NCBI GenBank assembly: GCA_030248195.1
Contig: JASAND010006202.1
Coordinates: 62,001 to 126,000, forward strand
DNA length: 64,000 nucleotides
Source: Trissonchulus latispiculum
Lineage: Eukaryota > Nematoda > Enoplea > Enoplida > Ironidae
Direction: 5' to 3'
The position numbers were made by a program, and so were the translations under genes. Below the pieces are notes generated by a model that worked only from the letters and a program-made list of their open reading frames with translations, had not been told where the DNA came from and searched no databases. Shown in pieces: positions 58,455 to 64,000 of the stretch (its first letter is position 1; every line of letters starts with the position of its first letter).

Positions 58455-61400
58455 GCTATTTTCGTTTCTGGATCAAAACGAACTGAGTATCTTCAACATT
58501 AAATTTTAACACTATGCTCAGCACTGCTCTTACTAGCAGTGCAAGTTTTTGTACAGAGGGGGTGCGGCTAGAGGTTTATGGCTGAGGTGTGTAGACTACC
58601 AAACTTCCATTTTTGTAAAAAAAAGTAAATTTTAGGCGCTAGTTTTTTGTAGTTTATAAAGAGGGGGGCATTGATTCGTTGTCAGAATAATTTTATTGGC
58701 GTACACTTTTCAAAGAGCCCCCTTTGGTTGCAGCAAACACTTCAAAATTTGACTTGCAAATTAAGCTCTGCTACGTGGCGTCAGTTACGTAATCAGTGGT
58801 GTTCTGAGAATGTAGCATTATATATCACAAGACACAAACACACGGCATATACCTTCTATTAAACCATGTGCAACCAATTGCAAGTTGTGCTGTCTGCAAG
58901 TTCACTGAGCGTCAGCTAATCTTGCTATTTTTGTGTTCAAAAGTACGATATGACACCAGGCAAGTTCTCAGCTATCAGTTCACGAGTCATGGTCTGAACG
59001 CTAACGGCTCACCCCAATATAATTGCGTACTACATAGTGAGTGACCTCCCAAGGGAATGAGTCCCAGTTACTACCAGTATACATAGCTACTCACCGCCAT
59101 TGGCTCTATGTTCGCGTATTAAGCTGGAAAAAGAACACTTACTTGTATCAAACTTGTATGGTTTTGGGCTTTGGAATCCAAAAAGCTTTGGGCTTTAGAA
59201 TACAGAATGCGAGCGAACGAAGGACCGCAACGGAGATATGTTAGAGAACAAAGCTTGGATGGCAAAGTTATAACAGGAGCCTGCCTGCTGTCGCATTCCT
59301 ATAGTTATATACTCTTGGTGTGATCAAAGTGATGGCGCATGAAATGATAGTGACAGATGCCTGCGCACCTCACTCAACGTCGAGATACTGCTCCTTTTAG
59401 GGGCCAACTTGTTATTCCTTTGCCACAAAGTAGCTTTTTTGTTATTCCAAAAAAACGTCAGACATGATACTTTGTTGTAAACGGGCAAAAATGTTGTACA
59501 GTGCATGCACAGACATTCACGCGCACGAGCAGTGAAGTGCAATTTTAAGCGGTACTGTACAACATTGGATAAAAACAAACATTACAAAGAAAGCTCAAAA
59601 TAGTCCAATGCAGCAAAGTGCAGATTCAGCGGCCATGCAGTGGAATCAGTGGCCATGGAGCAGACTCAGATATTGACTGAATTTTCAGTGTCGTCGTTCA
59701 GAGACTTTGTTCATCCGGCCAACCACAGGCACAGAGACCCCATCCCCAATGCCCCCAGGCACTTTCATGAGGCTGCCAGCTCTGATGAAATCCTCCGAAT
59801 TGTCTGTCCAAAAGAGGAAATTCAATAGGAAGTGAAATACATACTAAAATGTGGAACATAAGGCTACACATCCTCTCGGTTCGGAGTTTACAATTCTCCG
59901 AGTCAGTTCGCTTCGGCAGCAATTCTGTACTGAAAACAAAAATTTCTGGGTTTGAAAAATAAAGACCTACAAAATGGGGTTGGGTGAAGGGTGTTGGTTA
60001 ATTTAACATGCAATTGCATTATGCAGTACGCAACACTTGATTTTACTGCTGAGTGAACGCTGCTGACTGCTACCACGCAGGCTAAAACTCCCATTGATTG
60101 GTTAACGGTAGACGGCTTGCGAGTTTTTATAAGCAACAAAGCAGAGCTTTCCACTTCTGACCAGGGTGCACCAATGAAACGGTTTTCTAGAAAATCTCAA
60201 CGTTTGCCTATTACAAATTTTTTGAAGGCAAACCCTGTAACAGTCTAGACGAAACAAATAGTAAACACAGTTCATTAGGAAAATCTGACAGATTAGATGA
60301 ACCGCTTCTCAGGGTGTTACAGGTGTGCATTGGCGGGATTCAACGTTGTGCATTTGTTCACTAGGAGCGCACTAGAAATACATAAAATAAAATATTAAGA
60401 ACGCAAAAGATTTTACATGGCAATGCACATTTTCAAACCGAAAAATTATTTGAATGGTGTAACTCAAGCATTCTTGAACAAACATTTTCACCTGTTCTTT
60501 TCGTGGCTTGACCCGAGAGTTCACCATAACGTTCCAGTACGTTGCAACGGTCCTCTCTGCCAGAAATGCAGACTGTGCGGTGCCTTTTGGCAACAGATGT
60601 TGCGTAAAGTTGCGAAAGACTGTTGCGTAAAGAAGTTGCGTAAAACTTCTAGTTCCACCTTCTTCAAATAGTTTCCGGCGGCAAGTTTTGAGATGGGTAA
60701 ACGCGGAGCGAGTCTGTTGGCTATCAGGTAGAGGAGACCATCCGCTCAACTTGATTTGAAGTCTATCATGACGTCAGACGCTTACACAAAGAATCTCCAA
60801 TGACTGCTAAAGGGAAATTGAATGTTTGTCTGTGGAAACAAAGAATACGACTGAAATGCATTTCCATCTCCTTTTGAAGCAGGTATTATTATTCTCCATA
60901 ATTACGAGTGATTTGCTAATAGCAGCCCCAGTTTTGACCGCTGTGGTAGACATCGACATCATCGTAAAAATACTGATGGTGCCGCTCCGAAGTTACCTGC
61001 CTGCAATATTTCTGCACAGCACGCCCCCCGGAGCTGCTGAAGGGGTGAGAAGTTGGTAGGATCCAATGGACAAAGTTTTCTGCGAAAACTGGCATACAAA
61101 GTACCCAGTTCAAGGTCAACACATTGACCGGTTTAAGAACTAGACACCGCTCTCGGCCGCACCGATAGCAGGATCCTGTCACTACCAAGGACATCGTAGC
61201 TGAAATTAAAGTTTAATCTGTTAGAATTAAAAGTAATTTTAACATTTATGAAAGCATGCCACAGCATCAATAACACCAAAAACTAGAAGAAAGTAGCAAG
61301 GTTAGAATCTATAAAGAGATGATAATACACTTTTAGCCCTTTTTGAATCAGGAGAAGCGTGTGATTACGGTTAGCCCGTGTGATTCAGACTGACACACAT

Positions 61401-62011
61401 TTCGCGTCAAAGACTAATCTGTGAAACTGAATTATTGACGAAGTGCTGGACGACAAAATGTTTCCGCCCACAACAAATGTAACAGCCCATAACCCAAACT
61501 CATTACAAAATACAAGACTTTGACAATAGGTTTTAAGAAAACAATTTCACCCTAAGTCCACTATTAAATACACACCTATTGGTCTGGATTTCTAACGGAG
61601 TTACCGTAATCATGCAATATTACTTTTGTTAGTATTATTTCATCTCAAAACTATTAACGATTCCAATTCAGAGCAATCTCATAAATATAAAGTTTATTTC
61701 TATGTTAAAAATTATTTGCAAAGCGAAGATAAATTTTTCCCTGTAAAACTAAATGTAAATTACATATGCGAGAACTTCAAGTATATATTGAAATGAAATA
61801 ACTTCTCTGAAATTTTTAAAACTAAACTAAAATCAAATTTAAGCCGCAACAGAAATAGAAAGAGTTTCTCTCAGCTGACAGTGGTCCAGGACAAAAAGTG
61901 ATTGCAGTTAGAGTTCCCAATATGAAATACCACTCAATTATGGGTTGCTAGAGTCAACCATTTTGTCTACTTTCTCTTTTCGGTGTTGCAAATACAACTG
62001 ATGTAGTCTAT

Positions 62012-62712
62012 ATGTCGCAGTCTAAAAGCATTTTCCGTCTAATTGCAATTAGACGGAAAATTTCAGTCTAATTGCAATTGGACTAGTCTAATAGCATGAG
62101 ACTGAGCGAAATGCTGTTAGACTGAAAATTTTCAGTCTAATTGCAATTAGACGGCCTATTTTAAGTCTAATTGCAATTGTACGAGCAGCGCCTAGTCTAA
62201 TTGCATTTCCACAACAAATACGAGATTTATTTGTAGTTTTTCATTTTAAGATGACAGTGTGAAATGAACATGTTTTCTTCACATTAGAGATTTGTATGTC
62301 CCTCTACATTTCTAATCTGAATTGACTATCGACAGCTGCAGACAATTTGACTTATCCATTTATTTTAATCATCATTTAATCATATTTAATCATCATTTAA
62401 TCATCATTTATTCAAACATTTTCTTGCCTTATTTTTACCTTATTGGACTCATTTACTTAATTTTTATGGAGATATGTTCATGTTATTACATCCTGAGATG
62501 CTAGCATCTAATACCAGGGTTTAACACCATACAGCCTAATATGGCTTCGGCCCGTCTAATACATGGGATCACTTCCTACAGTCTAATCTCAGAATTAAAT
62601 ACCGCAAATACCTATACGAATGCTACAGTCTAATTTGGGCTTCGCCCACGTCTAATACCAGGGATAACACCCTACAGTCTAATATGGCTTAGGCCCGTCT
62701 AATACGTGGTAT
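62012..62712. repeat. Cluster of GTCTAAT palindromes and hairpins
   Basis: About twelve GTCTAAT heptamers. From 62030 to 62210 most lie in the palindrome TCTAATTGCAATTAGA. From 62520 to 62712 they form an irregular array, TACAGTCTAAT-hairpin-GTCTAATAC-(A/G)GGGATAACACC, with GGCTTCGGCC or GGGCTTCGCCC hairpins. Confidence 0.7.
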
Positions 62713-64000
62713 CACCTTTTTTCTTTTTTGTGTTTGCATGCATATATATATACTAAGTAGCACGTGTGAATGGGACCACAGGGCAGAAACGCATTTCAAT
62801 TGATTTTTAATACGGGGGTTCTAAAAACTTAAAGCTGCAACTAGTATGTCGGTACGCCACTGACGACGCCCGCCGAATACTAGTATCAGTCTGGCAGAGT
62901 GGTCAGCGAATGAATGCACCTAACTTGTATGACTGTGTCTGTAGCACATCATAATGGATGCTTTCATCTTTGTTACCTCTAGAAACCCCAGTTTTCTCGA
63001 GTAGCATCCAAAAACACCATATGCAGGTAATAGACTAATGCTCCTCAGCAACATGTCTAAACTCTTTTTTCTTGAAGATACACTGTTAAAACTAAATTAT
63101 CACTATTCTAATTGCAGACACCCATTTCTATCTGTCCTTTCTTCCTTTTCTTATGTCTGAACGGCCTGAGCCAATTTTAATTTGTTTTGTTCTATTATAA
63201 ATGTAATCGCCTGAACGATCTGTGTGTCCTTTGTGATTCGTCAGGAGACGATCCCTCTTCCGATGGGGAAGGTATGTGGTGGCCTCTAATTTAGTGAGAT
63301 TATGTTTAGTCTTTGCTCTAAGGCCCAGTTAGCGTTTGCTTTAAGAGATTTGATGCAGTTTAGCTGCGCCCGTTTTCTTCCTACTTTTTTGTTTGTTATG
63401 GCTGAAAGTCAATTCTGGTAGCGTTTGAATTCGTTGCATTTCACCTAAATTTATGTAAGAGATTTTTGGACTTTGATGTACGGATTGCCTGAGCAATCTG
63501 AAGTTCTCTTTTATTTTCTGATTAGAACGCCTATAGACTGGATGACTATTCGCTGAAAATGTTAGCTTAATTCCTTGCATTAAATTTGCTAGTAAACCTA
63601 AGAGGAAAAATCTTTCCTCAAGGGGCAGTCGAAGGTTTCTCTGCTGAGCTGGTTGCGCTTAAATGTTTTGCTCTTAGCGTTCTCTTTTTATGCCAGGCCA
63701 TGAGGCCGTAATGTACTGGGTACTGCGAAGTTGCACCACGGGTGCGCTTGCTGTTTTGTTAGTTTAGTCTTGTGTCTGCTACAGGAGATTGGTCGTAGGA
63801 TTAAAAGGTATCCAAATGGTTGTCCGAACGCTAGGTTTCACAGATTCTTGGAATAAACATAATTTGAGTTTATTGTATTTTTATTTGGAAAATAACGGTG
63901 TACAAAAATGATGAGTTTAATTTTACTAAGTTTAAATGAAAAATATCTTTTTGATGTATCATTAAATAATAATAATTTTGAAACAGTCCCCTCCGCTCAA
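62713..64000 (+). other. No gene recognised at right edge
   Basis: AT-rich sequence with no convincing coding region apart from the weak microexon candidate at 63245. Confidence 0.4.
63245..63271 (+). other. Possible 27-nt microexon (weak)
   Basis: GAGACGATCCCTCTTCCGATGGGGAAG lies between a TCAG acceptor-like and a GTATGT donor-like site. One frame gives DDPSSDGE. No flanking exon recognised. Confidence 0.15.

Larger units (their letters stand above)
55002..61999 (+). other. No gene recognised
   Basis: Only short open frames without recognisable motifs, two perfect or near-perfect hairpins and diverged copies of the 40.5-kb foldback ends (about 58940 and 59275). Could be intergenic or a long intron. 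Confidence 0.4.

Noticed and set aside
59640..59828. Short protein gene (62 codons)
   Set aside because: No motif, no splice context, and within chance expectation.

Overview
The window is eukaryotic and almost certainly from an invertebrate animal. It has GT-AG introns with T-rich 3' splice sites, GC-rich exons set in AT-rich introns, tRNA-derived SINEs, a CR1-like LINE, a Penelope-like element of the Naiad type, many short inverted-repeat transposons and a satellite array. I cannot name the species.

Region 1 (109-46095, + strand) is one large gene: the SWR1-class SNF2 chromatin-remodelling ATPase, orthologous to Drosophila domino and to vertebrate SRCAP/EP400. I traced 26 shared exons (109-26283) whose splice phases all agree. 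They encode an acidic N-terminal part, an HSA domain, ATPase lobe 1, a spacer of about 470 residues and ATPase lobe 2. At 26283/26284 the gene forks. Reading through the splice donor gives a short isoform that stops at 26610 and has a poly(A) signal at 26764. Splicing to 36101 gives a long isoform that adds a SANT domain and a glutamine/proline-rich tail (ten more exons to 46095). This is the layout of Drosophila DOM-B (SRCAP-like) and DOM-A (EP400-like).

The introns are full of mobile DNA. A CR1-like LINE lies antisense at about 9.8-13.9 kb, and a hAT-like element lies at 20.3-23.1 kb. The 9.8-kb intron that separates the two isoform ends holds a SINE-like segment, a 1.2-kb TTAA-flanked foldback, an RTE-type LINE remnant and an apparently intact Naiad retroelement (30482-36012) with an open 933-codon GIY-YIG/reverse-transcriptase ORF and pseudo-LTRs. 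The pseudo-LTRs, and a diverged relative at 38.2 kb, carry a conserved structured segment containing both halves of a hammerhead ribozyme core in a non-canonical order, with base changes that preserve pairing. I consider this the most novel signal in the window.

Region 2 (46.1-64 kb) has no confidently recognised host gene. It holds a 0.7-kb foldback element, a 154-bp satellite with a four-monomer higher-order repeat, a low-complexity repeat, a 5'-truncated integrase-Ulp1 protease fusion gene (51.3-53.05 kb), a possible LTR with primer-binding site (54.0-55.0 kb) and a cluster of GTCTAAT palindromes and hairpins (62.0-62.7 kb).
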